Below are positions 17,921 through 27,491 of a stretch of DNA of 64,000 nt, one piece after another. The number at the start of each line of letters is the position of its first letter. The first letter of the stretch is position 1. Source of the DNA: an uncultured Mediterraneibacter sp. (GTDB taxonomy: Bacteria; Bacillota; Clostridia; Lachnospirales; Lachnospiraceae); the NCBI RefSeq assembly GCF_934309415.1, contig NZ_CAKRDI010000003.1, forward strand, positions 1 through 64,000, written 5' to 3'. A model generated the notes under the pieces. It did no database searches. It had not been told where the DNA came from and saw only the letters and a program-made list of their open reading frames with translations. The position numbers and the translations under genes are program-made.

Positions 17921-19291
17921 ATGGATATTATACAAAAATTTGGTGATGCAGTGGGCAGTACGTCCCTGGAGGATCCGGAGAAAGCACGCAGTCTTCTTCT
18001 CACAGGATATCGTCTTCAGGAGAAACGACTGCTCTTTTTTTCGGATAAAAAATTGCCGGCATCGGGACAATATGTGGCAAGAGTGGTTATGAAAAATATC
18101 ATTCAGGCGCTTTCAAAACCTGAAAATGCAGCAATGGTGAGTATATTTGTTCCGGGAGAGCTTCTGACAGCAGCGGGATTGACACCTTATTCCGTAGAAG
18201 CGCTGTCGTGCTTTATCGCAGGAACAAAATGCGAGCAGACATTTCTGAGAAAAACGGAAGAAGAAGGATTCCCGGAAACGATGTGTTCTTATCACAGAGT
18301 TTTTCTGGGAGCAGCATTGTCAGGTTTAGTGCCAAAACCGAAATGCATGATCTATACAAATCTGGCATGTGACAGTAATATGATGACTTTCCCGTATCTG
18401 AAGCAAAAAGATCAGCTCCCGGGATTTTATATAGATGTACCATATGAAAAAAATGAGGATTCTGTAAAATATGTAGCAGATCAGTTGAGAGAGCTGAAAA
18501 AATTCTTAGAGGATATTACAGGAAAGAAGATTTCAGAACAGGCAGTAAGACAGGCTGTAAATAACAGCAATGAAGCAGCTGCTTATTATCATAAACAACT
18601 GGCGCTGCGTAAAGACCATGATCCGGTTACTTGTCTGACAAATGAGTTGTATGCGATTTTCATGTGTCATCTTATGGCAGGTTCTCAGGAAGCGGTAAAA
18701 TACACAAAATTACTTCTGGAAGATGTAAAAAAAGCTCCGAAAGGGGAAGGACTACATATTCTCTGGATGCATATGATGCCGTTTCTTCAGGAACCTGTGA
18801 AAGAGATTTTTAATTACAGTGATCAGATCCATATCAGTGCCTGTGATTTTGTAGCAGATGGATTTCAGCAGACACATTATGAAGATCCATATGAAGCTAT
18901 GGCAGAAAAGATGGTAAACTGCATTTATAATGGAAGCGTGAAACAGAGAATCCAGCGGGCAGAAGAACTTGCAAAGCAGACAGAAGTGGATGGTGGAATC
19001 TTGTTTACACATTGGGGATGCAAAGGTACGATCGGAGCATCCAGTCTGATAAAAGGATCTTTGGAAGAAGCTGGAATTCCGACCATGATTCTTGACGGAG
19101 ACGGATGTAATCCGGCAAACAGCAGTGATGGACAGATTTCTACAAGACTTCAGGCCTATATCGAAATGTTGAAAGTAAATAAAGCAGAGAAGAACAAAAT
19201 AAAAAGAGCAGAAGAAATAGAAGATGGGGCAGAAAAATCTGCAGTCTGTCAGGGAAAGGAGGAAAAATCAGATGATACATTATGTCTGTAA
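17921..19291 (+). CDS. 2-Hydroxyacyl-CoA dehydratase-like subunit
   Basis: 456 aa, HgdB/HadC/BcrB-type iron-sulphur protein. These proteins remove water from 2-hydroxyacyl-CoA through ketyl radicals, or in the double-cubane branch reduce small substrates, after one-electron activation by an ATPase. Three well-placed cysteines could hold the cluster: ETMCSYHR (~119), NLACDSNMM (~148) and HWGCKGTIG (~367). LDGDGCNPANSSDGQISTR followed by LQAYIEML is the usual C-terminal helix region. The ATG at 17921 follows GAAAGGGA. The stop overlaps the next gene by 20 bases, so the two are coupled. No CoA-transferase or acyl-CoA dehydrogenase is nearby, so the substrate is unknown. Confidence 0.8.
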   Translation: MDIIQKFGDAVGSTSLEDPEKARSLLLTGYRLQEKRLLFFSDKKLPASGQYVARVVMKNIIQALSKPENAAMVSIFVPGELLTAAGLTPYSVEALSCFIAGTKCEQTFLRKTEEEGFPETMCSYHRVFLGAALSGLVPKPKCMIYTNLACDSNMMTFPYLKQKDQLPGFYIDVPYEKNEDSVKYVADQLRELKKFLEDITGKKISEQAVRQAVNNSNEAAAYYHKQLALRKDHDPVTCLTNELYAIFMCHLMAGSQEAVKYTKLLLEDVKKAPKGEGLHILWMHMMPFLQEPVKEIFNYSDQIHISACDFVADGFQQTHYEDPYEAMAEKMVNCIYNGSVKQRIQRAEELAKQTEVDGGILFTHWGCKGTIGASSLIKGSLEEAGIPTMILDGDGCNPANSSDGQISTRLQAYIEMLKVNKAEKNKIKRAEEIEDGAEKSAVCQGKEEKSDDTLCL

Positions 19292-20963
19292 ATACACTCC
19301 TGTAGAGTTATTGAAAGCATTTGGCGAAGAATGTGCTGTACTTGAGGAAATGCCGGAAAACTTCGAAATGTCTGATCAGATTGCCCATGCAAATTTATGT
19401 GGTTTTGGAAAATCTGTTATTCAGGCTGTTCTGGAAGGAAAAGCAGAGCAGCTTGTACTTGTGAACTGCTGCGATTCTATGCGAAGAGTCTATGATGTTG
19501 TAGAGAGTACCGGGAAATGCAAGTTTTTATATATGCTGGATCTTCCGCATGAAGATAATGAATGTGAGAAAGTAAAATTTGCGAAAGCAATCCGACGTTT
19601 AAAAGAGGCCTATGAAAAATTTTCAGGAAAGACATTTGATAAAGAGAGATTTCTTAATTCATTTGCACCAAATGTGACAGAAGTGCAGCCGTATATTGGT
19701 GTAATGGGAGTACGTGTCAGTGGAATTCTCGAAAAAATGATCCGCGAAAATATTCAGATGGATGTAGATAATCTTACCTGTACCGGAGGAAGAAAACTGG
19801 CAGCAGTTCCGGAGCAGATGAAACAGATGGATGAAGATGCAATGTTTCTGGCGTATGCAGATGCACTGCTCTGTCAGCTTCCGTGTTTCCGAATGAATAA
19901 TAATACTAGAAGAAATCAGCTATATCTGGACCCGAATCTGAAGGGAATCATTTATCATACAATTAAATTCTGTGATTATTATGGATTTGAGTATGCAAGT
20001 ATTAAGAAGAATATTAAAGTTCCGTTGTTGAAGATTGAGACGGACTTTACAAGTCAGAGTGCAGGTCAGCTGTTAACAAGAATTCAGGCATTTGCAGAGA
20101 CAATTGAAGGTTCGGAAGACATGAACCCGACGAAAGGAATCAGTGAGGAGGTAAGAAAGAAGATGGCATCAGGAGTTTATTATGTTGCAGGAATTGACAG
20201 TGGTTCTACAAGTACAGATGTTGTGATTCTGGATCGGGATGGAAAAATTAAATCCACAATGATCATTCCAACAGGTGGCGGAGCGATGATGAGTGCGGAG
20301 AAGAGTCTGGATCTTGCAGTGGAAAAAGCAGGAATTAAAAAAGAGGATATTGTCAGGATTGTTACAACAGGATATGGACGGGCTTATATCGAAAGTGGAG
20401 ATGATAGTATTACAGAGATTACCTGTCATGCAAAAGGAGCTCATTATCTGAATCCGAATGTACGGACAGTAATCGATATCGGTGGACAGGATATTAAGGC
20501 CATCAGTATTGATGAAAATGGCGCAGTTAAAAACTTCCTGATGAATGATAAATGTGCTGCTGGAACAGGAAGATTTCTGGAAATGATGGCCAGAACCTTG
20601 GGACTTTCTCTGGAAGAGATGAGTACGAAAGGACTGGAGTGGAAAGAAAATATTGTGATTTCCAGTATGTGTACTGTTTTTGCTGAATCGGAAGTTGTGT
20701 CGCTTGTAGCACAGAACAAGGATGTGGCAGATATCATTCATGGACTGAATGTTTCGGTTGCTTCTAAGGTGGGAGCGCTTGCAGCACGTCTGGGCAAGAA
20801 AAACCCGGGAGAATATATGATGACCGGAGGAGTGGCGAAGAATCCGGGAATTATCAAAGCATTAGAGGAAAAATTGGAAGCAAAACTGTATATTTGCGAT
20901 GAAGCGCAGCTTTGTGGAGCCTTAGGTGCGGCATTATTTGCGTATGAAAAATGTAACGCATAA
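19272..20963 (+). CDS. Dehydratase-like subunit fused to HgdC-type activase
   Basis: 563 aa fusion. Residues ~1-290 form a second dehydratase-like domain with the same three-cysteine layout (ANLCGFGKS ~43, VNCCDSMRR ~69, IKFCDYYGF ~234). Residues ~300-563 are a 2-hydroxyacyl-CoA dehydratase activase: ATPase motif GIDSGSTSTDVVILD, cluster cysteines in NDKCAAGTGRF and SSMCTVFAESE, and GGVAKNPGI near the end. The activase normally is a separate homodimeric [4Fe-4S] protein that injects a high-energy electron into the dehydratase. The ATG at 19272 lies 9 bases after AGGAGG. The gene overlaps the 456-aa subunit, so the two probably form a complex. Confidence 0.82.
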   Translation: MIHYVCKYTPVELLKAFGEECAVLEEMPENFEMSDQIAHANLCGFGKSVIQAVLEGKAEQLVLVNCCDSMRRVYDVVESTGKCKFLYMLDLPHEDNECEKVKFAKAIRRLKEAYEKFSGKTFDKERFLNSFAPNVTEVQPYIGVMGVRVSGILEKMIRENIQMDVDNLTCTGGRKLAAVPEQMKQMDEDAMFLAYADALLCQLPCFRMNNNTRRNQLYLDPNLKGIIYHTIKFCDYYGFEYASIKKNIKVPLLKIETDFTSQSAGQLLTRIQAFAETIEGSEDMNPTKGISEEVRKKMASGVYYVAGIDSGSTSTDVVILDRDGKIKSTMIIPTGGGAMMSAEKSLDLAVEKAGIKKEDIVRIVTTGYGRAYIESGDDSITEITCHAKGAHYLNPNVRTVIDIGGQDIKAISIDENGAVKNFLMNDKCAAGTGRFLEMMARTLGLSLEEMSTKGLEWKENIVISSMCTVFAESEVVSLVAQNKDVADIIHGLNVSVASKVGALAARLGKKNPGEYMMTGGVAKNPGIIKALEEKLEAKLYICDEAQLCGALGAALFAYEKCNA

Positions 20964-21204
20964 AATGATTGTGCGGTATCTTTCTTTCATAGTATAATAA
21001 TAAGAGTTTTATGAATACATGTAAGATGTATTATGATGAGATAAAACGTACATCTTCTGTTACTGTTCGTGGCTGCTGAGCTGATTAGCAAAATAATTAA
21101 CGTGTATGATTGGTAATACGGCGGCTATAAGATATTGTAAACAGAAACAAACAGTAAGAGCACAAAATGGCTGAGTAAATTTGAAAAGAAGCAGAGGAGA
21201 AAAA

Positions 21205-21708
21205 ATGGAATATTGGGATATTTATGATAAAGAAAAGAAACCGACAGGACGTACAATGAAACGCAATGACTGGTCTCTGAAAGATGGAGAATATCATCTG
21301 ACAGTATTAGGAGTCATTGCAAGACCGGATCATACATTTCTGATCACAAAACGTGTAATGACTAAGGCATGGGCACCTGGCTGGTGGGAAGTTTCCGGTG
21401 GTGCTGCGCAGGCAGGAGAGTCATCTGAGGATGCTGTGCTGCGTGAAGTAAAAGAAGAAACAGGTCTGGATGCTGCGAACGCAGAAGGTGGATATCTGTT
21501 TACTTATAAGAGAGAAAATCCAGGAGAGGGCGATAACTATTTTGTAGATGTATATCGTTTTGTTATGGATATTGACGAAAAAGATTTGAATCTGCAGACA
21601 GAAGAGACGGATGGATTTATGTTTGCCACACTGGAGCAGATCAAAGAATTTGCAACAGAAGGTAAGTTCCTGCATTATGACAGTATTAAAGAAGCATTTG
21701 AGTTTTAA
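21205..21708 (+). CDS. Nudix hydrolase
   Basis: 167 aa. The Nudix box is GGAAQAGESSEDAVLREVKE followed by ETGL (residues ~63-85), with all its conserved Glu and Gly residues. The N-terminus WDIYDKEKKPTGRTM resembles the isopentenyl-diphosphate-isomerase-like/YfcD group, which hydrolyses nucleoside or other diphosphates. The ATG at 21205 follows GAGGAG. It appears to be monocistronic. The substrate is unknown. Confidence 0.88.
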   Translation: MEYWDIYDKEKKPTGRTMKRNDWSLKDGEYHLTVLGVIARPDHTFLITKRVMTKAWAPGWWEVSGGAAQAGESSEDAVLREVKEETGLDAANAEGGYLFTYKRENPGEGDNYFVDVYRFVMDIDEKDLNLQTEETDGFMFATLEQIKEFATEGKFLHYDSIKEAFEF

Positions 21709-21855
21709 TTTACGTGAGCAATGAGCTCCACATCGCGTTTGTACGAGCCCTTGGCAATTGTCATGATAATTTAAGAAACGCGTAAAGTGTTTTTCATGGT
21801 TAAACGGAATCAATATTTAAAATTGTGTTGATGCTGGTTTATTTTTTGTTTTGAT

Positions 21856-21933
21856 TTAAAGTGTGTCTGAAAATTTTTTGTAATCTAATCTACATGTTTC
21901 ATTTTGCAAAAGTGTTTTTCCGGCACACTTTAA
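21856..21933. repeat. Short MITE-like element, family A
   Basis: A 78-base element with perfect 10-base terminal inverted repeats TTAAAGTGTG/CACACTTTAA. These continue imperfectly as GTGTGTCTGAAAA against GTGTGCCGGAAAAA. It lies between the converging Nudix and fliB genes and shares the GTGTCTGAAAA end of the larger family A elements. Confidence 0.65.
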
Positions 21934-21960
21934 TATTAAGCTGTAAGATAAATTCTTTTT

Positions 21961-23205
21961 CTAATTCTTCCCTGTTATCAACGCAAAATATCCCCAATCC
22001 CAGATCAGAGATTCAAAGCTGTTTTCAAGGTATTCATAAATATCCTCTTCTTCATAACCGGTCATTCGGGTGACTACGACCAGATAATCGCGTATAGCTT
22101 CATATGGAAGTGCAACAGTGGTGGAATCCGAATTCAACAGCCATTTCAGAAAGAGACTGTGACGGATGACTGCATATTCCATGGCAATCCATTGCATCTG
22201 GATTAACATGTCTTTCAGAGTGGCACCTGGCATAAGAAGGTCTGAATACAGTTCATTCGCCATAAAATTGCGAAGCAGAAAGTCATGGCTTAGCAAATCT
22301 TTCTGGAAGTTTTCCCAGTGAAGAAGCAGTTCATCTTCAAAATCAAAAGCTTCAGAAAGATTCTCTGCAAGATTTAATACAGGATTCAGATAGCTCAGAT
22401 AGAGTCCTTCTTTTTTATAATTGACTGCCAGATCCTGTAATAATTCATTACATTCCATAATCGTGTCAAAAGGTGGAAGCTCAATTTCAGAAATTGCATC
22501 ACGAAGCTGTTTCACAGTTCTGGAAGAAAAATAATCGTCAATTAGTTCATCAGTTAATGAATGTCCTTCGTCCTGTTTGTGTAATAGTTCATGTAAAATA
22601 TAAAAGAGTCCCAACAATATACTTTCCAGTGGAACAGAGGTATCATAGATTTGCTCGATACACTTTGTTCGAATTTTAAATAAAAATGAATCTGTAAAAG
22701 TGTGATCTGATGTAAGAGCAGCTGTGTTTGTCGCAGCAGCGATGTGTTGATTGTCAGAAACGCCTGCTGAGCCTTCAGCTGGATTAAAAACTGGAAAATG
22801 CAGTAATTCTTCAGAATCCCAGAGATCGATGACAGCAGGGCAGCATGGCATTAATGTTTCTTCTTCATGATCTGAGAAGCGGTGCACTTCCCGTGGAAAA
22901 GTAGTACATGTTTCAGATAAAATTTTGTCACCGTAGACAGATACCAGACGGCACAGTTTGTTATCTGCAAGAAACGGACAGCGGTGATCGTTATCTAATT
23001 TAATTACCCGTAGTCCTTCTTTTTTCGTTGTATAAGCACTCAGGTTTTTCTTTTGTTCTTTCACTGTATCAGGTGGACAAACTTTTTTCCATTTTCGATT
23101 TGTATCTGTATCTACTGCAATCTTCCATTCCTGGCAGCAGGTAATGGTGCATCGATCTGCAATACATGTAAAGCGGTCATAATAATCCGGACGTATTCGT
23201 TGCAT
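21961..23205 (-). CDS. fliB: Flagellin lysine-N-methylase family protein
   Basis: 414 aa. The cysteine-rich N-terminus (CIADRCTITCCQEW at ~13-26, CPFLADNKLCRL at ~74-85, ETCTTFPREV, MPCCPAV) is the hallmark of the FliB family, which N-methylates flagellin lysines and probably binds an Fe-S cluster. The C-terminal half is helical without motifs. No flagellar gene is in the window, so the target may be another surface protein. Encoded on the minus strand and converging with the Nudix gene; AGAGAGGA precedes the ATG. Divergent to the MATE gene. Confidence 0.78.
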   Translation of the reverse strand: MQRIRPDYYDRFTCIADRCTITCCQEWKIAVDTDTNRKWKKVCPPDTVKEQKKNLSAYTTKKEGLRVIKLDNDHRCPFLADNKLCRLVSVYGDKILSETCTTFPREVHRFSDHEEETLMPCCPAVIDLWDSEELLHFPVFNPAEGSAGVSDNQHIAAATNTAALTSDHTFTDSFLFKIRTKCIEQIYDTSVPLESILLGLFYILHELLHKQDEGHSLTDELIDDYFSSRTVKQLRDAISEIELPPFDTIMECNELLQDLAVNYKKEGLYLSYLNPVLNLAENLSEAFDFEDELLLHWENFQKDLLSHDFLLRNFMANELYSDLLMPGATLKDMLIQMQWIAMEYAVIRHSLFLKWLLNSDSTTVALPYEAIRDYLVVVTRMTGYEEEDIYEYLENSFESLIWDWGYFALITGKN

Positions 23206-23439
23206 ATAAAAATCCTCTCTTTTCTTATTTCATAACTGTATGGTCAAAATATCGGAAACAGTAACAGTCGTATCGTTTTATTATAGAAGAAATAGCATGT
23301 GTCTACTATGGTATCATGTTTTTTTGGTCGTTTGTACTGTTTTTTGTTCATTTCAGCCAGTTCCTTTCTAGAAAAAATAGGAGTATAATAATTGCGAAAT
23401 AGGATGAATACTGGACAAAAGAAAAGGTGGGGAAAAGTT

Positions 23440-24840
23440 ATGAGTTCAGTTGGACAAAAAAAGAAGAACAGATTTGAAATTGATATGTGTAACGGCTCGC
23501 TGATGGACAAGCTGATTTCATTTTCATTGCCCTTGATGCTTTCGGGAATTTTACAGTTAATGTTTAATGCAGTGGACATTGTTGTAGTTGGAAGATTCGC
23601 AGGAAGTCAGGCTCTGGCAGCAGTTGGTTCTACGACCGCATTGATCAATGTATTTACAAATCTGTTTATAGGAGTTTCTCTCGGCGCAAATGTTCTTGCA
23701 GCTCGTTTTTTTGCGTCAGAAAGAGAAAAAGAAATGTCTGAAACAGTACATACGGCAATCGCTCTTGCCATCATCAGTGGAATTATTATGACCTTTATAG
23801 GTCTTATTTTTTCGCGTGTGGCGCTGGAACTGATGGGAACACCGGAGGATGTAATTAATCAGGCAACATTATATATGCGGATTTATTTTGTAGGAATGCC
23901 GTTCTTTATGCTGTATAACTATGGAGCAGCAATTTTACGTGCAGTTGGAGATACGAAAAGACCGCTGGCGTTTTTGATTGTGGCCGGAGTGACAAATGCA
24001 TTACTGAATCTGTTTCTTGTGATCGTATGTCATCTGGGTGTGGCTGGAGTTGCGATTGGAACAATAGCTTCACAGTTGATTTCCTGTATTCTTGTACTTC
24101 GTTGTCTTTGTAAAACAGAGGGAAGTTATCGTCTTTATTTTTCAAAGCTGAAGATCAGAAGTTGGTACGTAAAACGTATTTTTCAGGTAGGACTTCCGGC
24201 GGGAATCCAGAGTACAGTAATTAATTTTTCAAATGTATTGCTACAGTCTTCTGTCAATTCTTTCGGTTCTGTTGCGATGGCAGGAAATACAGCCGCCAAT
24301 AATATTTTTGGATTTTTATATGTGACAGTCAATTCTTTTTCACAGACATGTATGAGCTTTACCAGCCAGAATTATGGTGTGGGAAAATGGAAACGTATGG
24401 ATAAAGTATTGATTGAATGTATTATGCTTTCAGTGGGAGTTACAGTGGTTCTTGGAACATGTGCTTATGTATTTGGTCCGGAGATATTAAGGATTTATAC
24501 ATCGGATGCACCAGTTATTCAGTGTGGAGAACAGATCCTTTTATATACAACACTGACTTATTTCTTATGCGGACTGATGGATCTGTTTCCAGGTGCATTA
24601 AGAGGAATGGGATATTCAGCAGTGCCAATGGTACTTTCCGTAATTGGAACAGTAGGAACAAGAATTATATGGATTTTTGGAGTATTTCCGAGACATCGTT
24701 CCCTGGATGTATTATTTATTTCTTATCCGGCATCCTGGCTGATCACGATTATTTTACAGGTGATCTGTTTCTATTTTGTGCGAAAGAAAGTGCAGTGGGA
24801 TCTGAAGAGTGAAAAGCCGATGGCAGGGATTGTGAAATAG
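23440..24840 (+). CDS. MATE family efflux transporter
   Basis: 466 aa multidrug and toxin extrusion family protein with twelve expected membrane segments in two halves. Landmarks are PLMLSGILQLMFNAVDIVV (first helix), VGRFAGSQALAAVGST and, in the second half, QSSVNSFGSVAMAGNTAANN. These antiporters use Na+ or H+ to export cationic drugs or metabolites. The ATG at 23440 follows AAGGTGGGG; in-frame ATGs at 23392 and 23404 would add up to 16 basic residues. The next gene follows after 46 bases. Confidence 0.87.
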   Translation: MSSVGQKKKNRFEIDMCNGSLMDKLISFSLPLMLSGILQLMFNAVDIVVVGRFAGSQALAAVGSTTALINVFTNLFIGVSLGANVLAARFFASEREKEMSETVHTAIALAIISGIIMTFIGLIFSRVALELMGTPEDVINQATLYMRIYFVGMPFFMLYNYGAAILRAVGDTKRPLAFLIVAGVTNALLNLFLVIVCHLGVAGVAIGTIASQLISCILVLRCLCKTEGSYRLYFSKLKIRSWYVKRIFQVGLPAGIQSTVINFSNVLLQSSVNSFGSVAMAGNTAANNIFGFLYVTVNSFSQTCMSFTSQNYGVGKWKRMDKVLIECIMLSVGVTVVLGTCAYVFGPEILRIYTSDAPVIQCGEQILLYTTLTYFLCGLMDLFPGALRGMGYSAVPMVLSVIGTVGTRIIWIFGVFPRHRSLDVLFISYPASWLITIILQVICFYFVRKKVQWDLKSEKPMAGIVK

Positions 24841-24886
24841 AAGATAAAAATATTTTTCAGATGCGTTTTAAGAAAGGAGATGGGAG

Positions 24887-25744
24887 ATGATTTCTACAAT
24901 AGAAATAACAGATTTCTCAGCAAAAGAACTGGACGTTTATGCGCGGCTGACAGAAGCGCAGCTTTTAAATAAAGATAAACCGGAAGAGGGAATGTTTATA
25001 GCGGAGAGCCCGAAAGTGATTGAACGTGCGTTGAATGCAGGATATCGTCCGGTGTCAGTTCTGGTTGAAAAGAAGCAGGCTGAGGGGGATGAAGAGACAA
25101 AAAGAGTCCTTTTAAAATGCAGTGAATGTGGAGAAATTCCTGTATATACAGCAGCGTTTGACGTACTGACACAGTTGACCGGATTTAAGCTGACCAGAGG
25201 GATGCTCTGTGCTATGCATCGAAAAGAACTGCCGGATGTAAAGACAGTCTGTGAAGGAGCAAAACATATCGCAGTTCTGGAAAATGTTATGAATCCAACG
25301 AATGTAGGAGCAATCTTCAGATCAGCTGCTGCGTTAAATATGGATGCTGTTTTACTGACACCGGGCTGCAGTAATCCACTTTACAGGAGGGCAAGTCGTG
25401 TCAGTATGGGGACAACTTTTCAGATTCCATGGACTTTTGTGGATAACTTTGAAAATCAGAAGATTTCATGGAAGGAAGAGGGCGTTCATATACTGAAGAA
25501 GATGGGGTTCAAGACAGCAGCCCTTGCGTTGACGGATGATTCAGTAAGCATTGATGATCCGCAGCTTATGAAAGAGGAAAAACTGGCAGTAATTCTCGGG
25601 ACAGAAGGAGACGGATTAGCAACGGAAACAATTGCAGACTGTGATTACACAGTAAAAATTCCAATGTCTTACGGAGTAGATTCCCTCAATGTGGCAGCAG
25701 CCAGTGCGGTCGCATTCTGGCAGCTCGGAAGAACAGGAAAATAA
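24887..25744 (+). CDS. TrmH/SpoU-family RNA 2'-O-methyltransferase
   Basis: 285 aa. A small N-terminal substrate-binding part (~1-100) precedes the SPOUT knot with its three motifs: NPTNVGAIFRSAAAL (~131-145), VILGTEGDGL (~234-243) and IPMSYGVDSLNVAAASAV (~259-276). Such enzymes methylate a ribose 2'-OH in rRNA or tRNA using SAM; the target position cannot be read. Ribosome site GGAGATGGGAG. The dipeptidase gene starts 26 bases downstream, so the two are probably co-transcribed. Confidence 0.87.
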   Translation: MISTIEITDFSAKELDVYARLTEAQLLNKDKPEEGMFIAESPKVIERALNAGYRPVSVLVEKKQAEGDEETKRVLLKCSECGEIPVYTAAFDVLTQLTGFKLTRGMLCAMHRKELPDVKTVCEGAKHIAVLENVMNPTNVGAIFRSAAALNMDAVLLTPGCSNPLYRRASRVSMGTTFQIPWTFVDNFENQKISWKEEGVHILKKMGFKTAALALTDDSVSIDDPQLMKEEKLAVILGTEGDGLATETIADCDYTVKIPMSYGVDSLNVAAASAVAFWQLGRTGK

Positions 25745-25770
25745 GAAAAACAGCAGGAAGGAGAAAAAGA

Positions 25771-27276
25771 ATGGCCTGTACAACAATATTAGTAGGAAAA
25801 GATGCATCTTATGATGGATCTACAATGATTGCAAGAAATGACGATTCACCATCAGGCAGTTACATGCCGAAGAAGTATGTAGTGATCCATCCGGAAGAGC
25901 AGGTAAAGACGTATTGCTCAGTTATTTCACATGTTGAAATTGAACTTCCGGAGAATCCGATGAAATATACAGCAGTTCCAAATGCAGTAAAAGGAGAGGG
26001 AATCTGGGCTGCAAGCGGAGTAAATGAAGAGAATGTCGGAATGACTGCAACAGAGACAATTACATCCAATCCACGTGTCCTGGGGGCTGATCCGCTCGTA
26101 ACATATCATACGGATGAAGATGGAAAAGAAATGGTTGGTGGTATCGGAGAAGAAGATATTGTTTATATCGTTCTTCCGTATATCCACAGTGCAAGAGAGG
26201 GTGTTCAGCGTCTTGGAAGTCTTCTTGAGCAGTACGGAACCTATGAAATGAACGGAATTGCATTTCAGGATAAAGATGAAATCTGGTGGCTGGAAACAAT
26301 CGGTGGACATCACTGGATTGCCAGAAAAGTACCGGATGATGTATATGTGGTGATGCCAAATCAGTTTGGAATCGACTGGTTTGATCTGAATGACGCTTTT
26401 TCAGATCAGAAAGAACATATGTGTTCAGCCGACCTGAGAGAGTTTATAGAAAAAAATCATCTCGATCTTTCTATGAAAAAAGAAGATTCATTGGATCAGA
26501 CGGGAAAGATAAATGCACGGGAAATTTTCGGAAGCCATGATGATGCAGATCATGTATATAATACACCACGTGCCTGGTATATCGAACGTTATCTGAATCC
26601 GAATACGAAAATCTGGGATGGTGAAAACGCAGAATACACCCCATTTTCAGATCATCTTCCATGGTGTATGATCCCGGAGAAAAAGATTACAGTAGAAGAT
26701 GTGAAATACGTTCTCTCCTCACATTATCAGGGAACACCTTACGATCCATATCTTCCATATGGAGATAAATCCATGAGTGGTGCGTTCCGTTCCATCGGAA
26801 TTAACAGAAATGACTTCATGTCATTGATTCAGATGCGCCCGGATTGTGAAGCAGATTACAGCGTAATTCAGTGGATCGCTTTCGCTTCCAATGCGTTTAA
26901 CGTTATGGTGCCATTTTATGCCGCTGTAGAAACAACACCAGAGTATTTTGCCAATACGACAAAAGAAGTATCAACCGACAGCTTCTACTGGTGCAGCAGA
27001 ATGATCGCAGCAATGGCAGATGCATCCTACAAAAGTTCATTGATCCACGTAGAACGCTATCAGGAAAAAGTAATGTCACTTGCACATGAAATGTTAAATA
27101 AATACGATGCATTAATTCAGAAAAAACTAGATCCGGAAACCCGCCAGAACCTCCGCTACGAAGCCAACCAGAAAATGGCAGAACTCATAAAAAAAGAAAC
27201 CACAGACACACTGGACAAAGTACTCTACGAATTAAGCAACCAGATGAAAAATTCCTATGCGCGCTCAGATGCATAA
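25771..27276 (+). CDS. pepD: C69-family dipeptidase
   Basis: 501 aa Ntn-hydrolase of peptidase family C69. The nucleophile Cys is at position 3 (MACTTILVGKDAS) and would be exposed after removal of the first residues. DGSTMIARNDDS (~15-26) and WWLETIGGHHWIARKVPDD (~170-188) are typical of the family. No signal peptide is seen, so it should be cytoplasmic and act on dipeptides. AAGGAG is the ribosome site. It follows the TrmH gene by 26 bases. Confidence 0.88.
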   Translation: MACTTILVGKDASYDGSTMIARNDDSPSGSYMPKKYVVIHPEEQVKTYCSVISHVEIELPENPMKYTAVPNAVKGEGIWAASGVNEENVGMTATETITSNPRVLGADPLVTYHTDEDGKEMVGGIGEEDIVYIVLPYIHSAREGVQRLGSLLEQYGTYEMNGIAFQDKDEIWWLETIGGHHWIARKVPDDVYVVMPNQFGIDWFDLNDAFSDQKEHMCSADLREFIEKNHLDLSMKKEDSLDQTGKINAREIFGSHDDADHVYNTPRAWYIERYLNPNTKIWDGENAEYTPFSDHLPWCMIPEKKITVEDVKYVLSSHYQGTPYDPYLPYGDKSMSGAFRSIGINRNDFMSLIQMRPDCEADYSVIQWIAFASNAFNVMVPFYAAVETTPEYFANTTKEVSTDSFYWCSRMIAAMADASYKSSLIHVERYQEKVMSLAHEMLNKYDALIQKKLDPETRQNLRYEANQKMAELIKKETTDTLDKVLYELSNQMKNSYARSDA

Positions 27277-27327
27277 TGTGTAGAATTAGAAAACGTCTGA
27301 AAAATTATTCCTGTAATCTGTACGGGG

Positions 27328-27402
27328 TATTGTTCGCAGTGCACTACAGATAGTAACGCATCTTGCCATTTGCAATCACCTTTGGCGATGGGACGGAGAT
27401 AT
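27328..27402 (-). repeat. Family B remnant (hairpins 2 and 3, reverse)
   Basis: On the minus strand this reads as a degenerate copy of the 3' part of the family B repeat (CCCATCGCCAAAGGTGATT, then GTTACTATCTG). It directly follows a family A-like end at 27296-27322 (GTCTGAAAAATTATTCCTG). Confidence 0.6.
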
Positions 27403-27491
27403 ATTTAAAGCAATAAGAAATACATGTTAACAGAAAAGAGAATAAATGTCCACATCCAAGAACCTTTATACCTTCCCCTTACGATAACGTA

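Noticed and set aside
17921..20963. Benzoyl-CoA reductase assignment
   Set aside because: The fold superfamily is shared, but a benzoyl-CoA reductase needs four subunits and aromatic-degradation neighbours, neither of which is seen.
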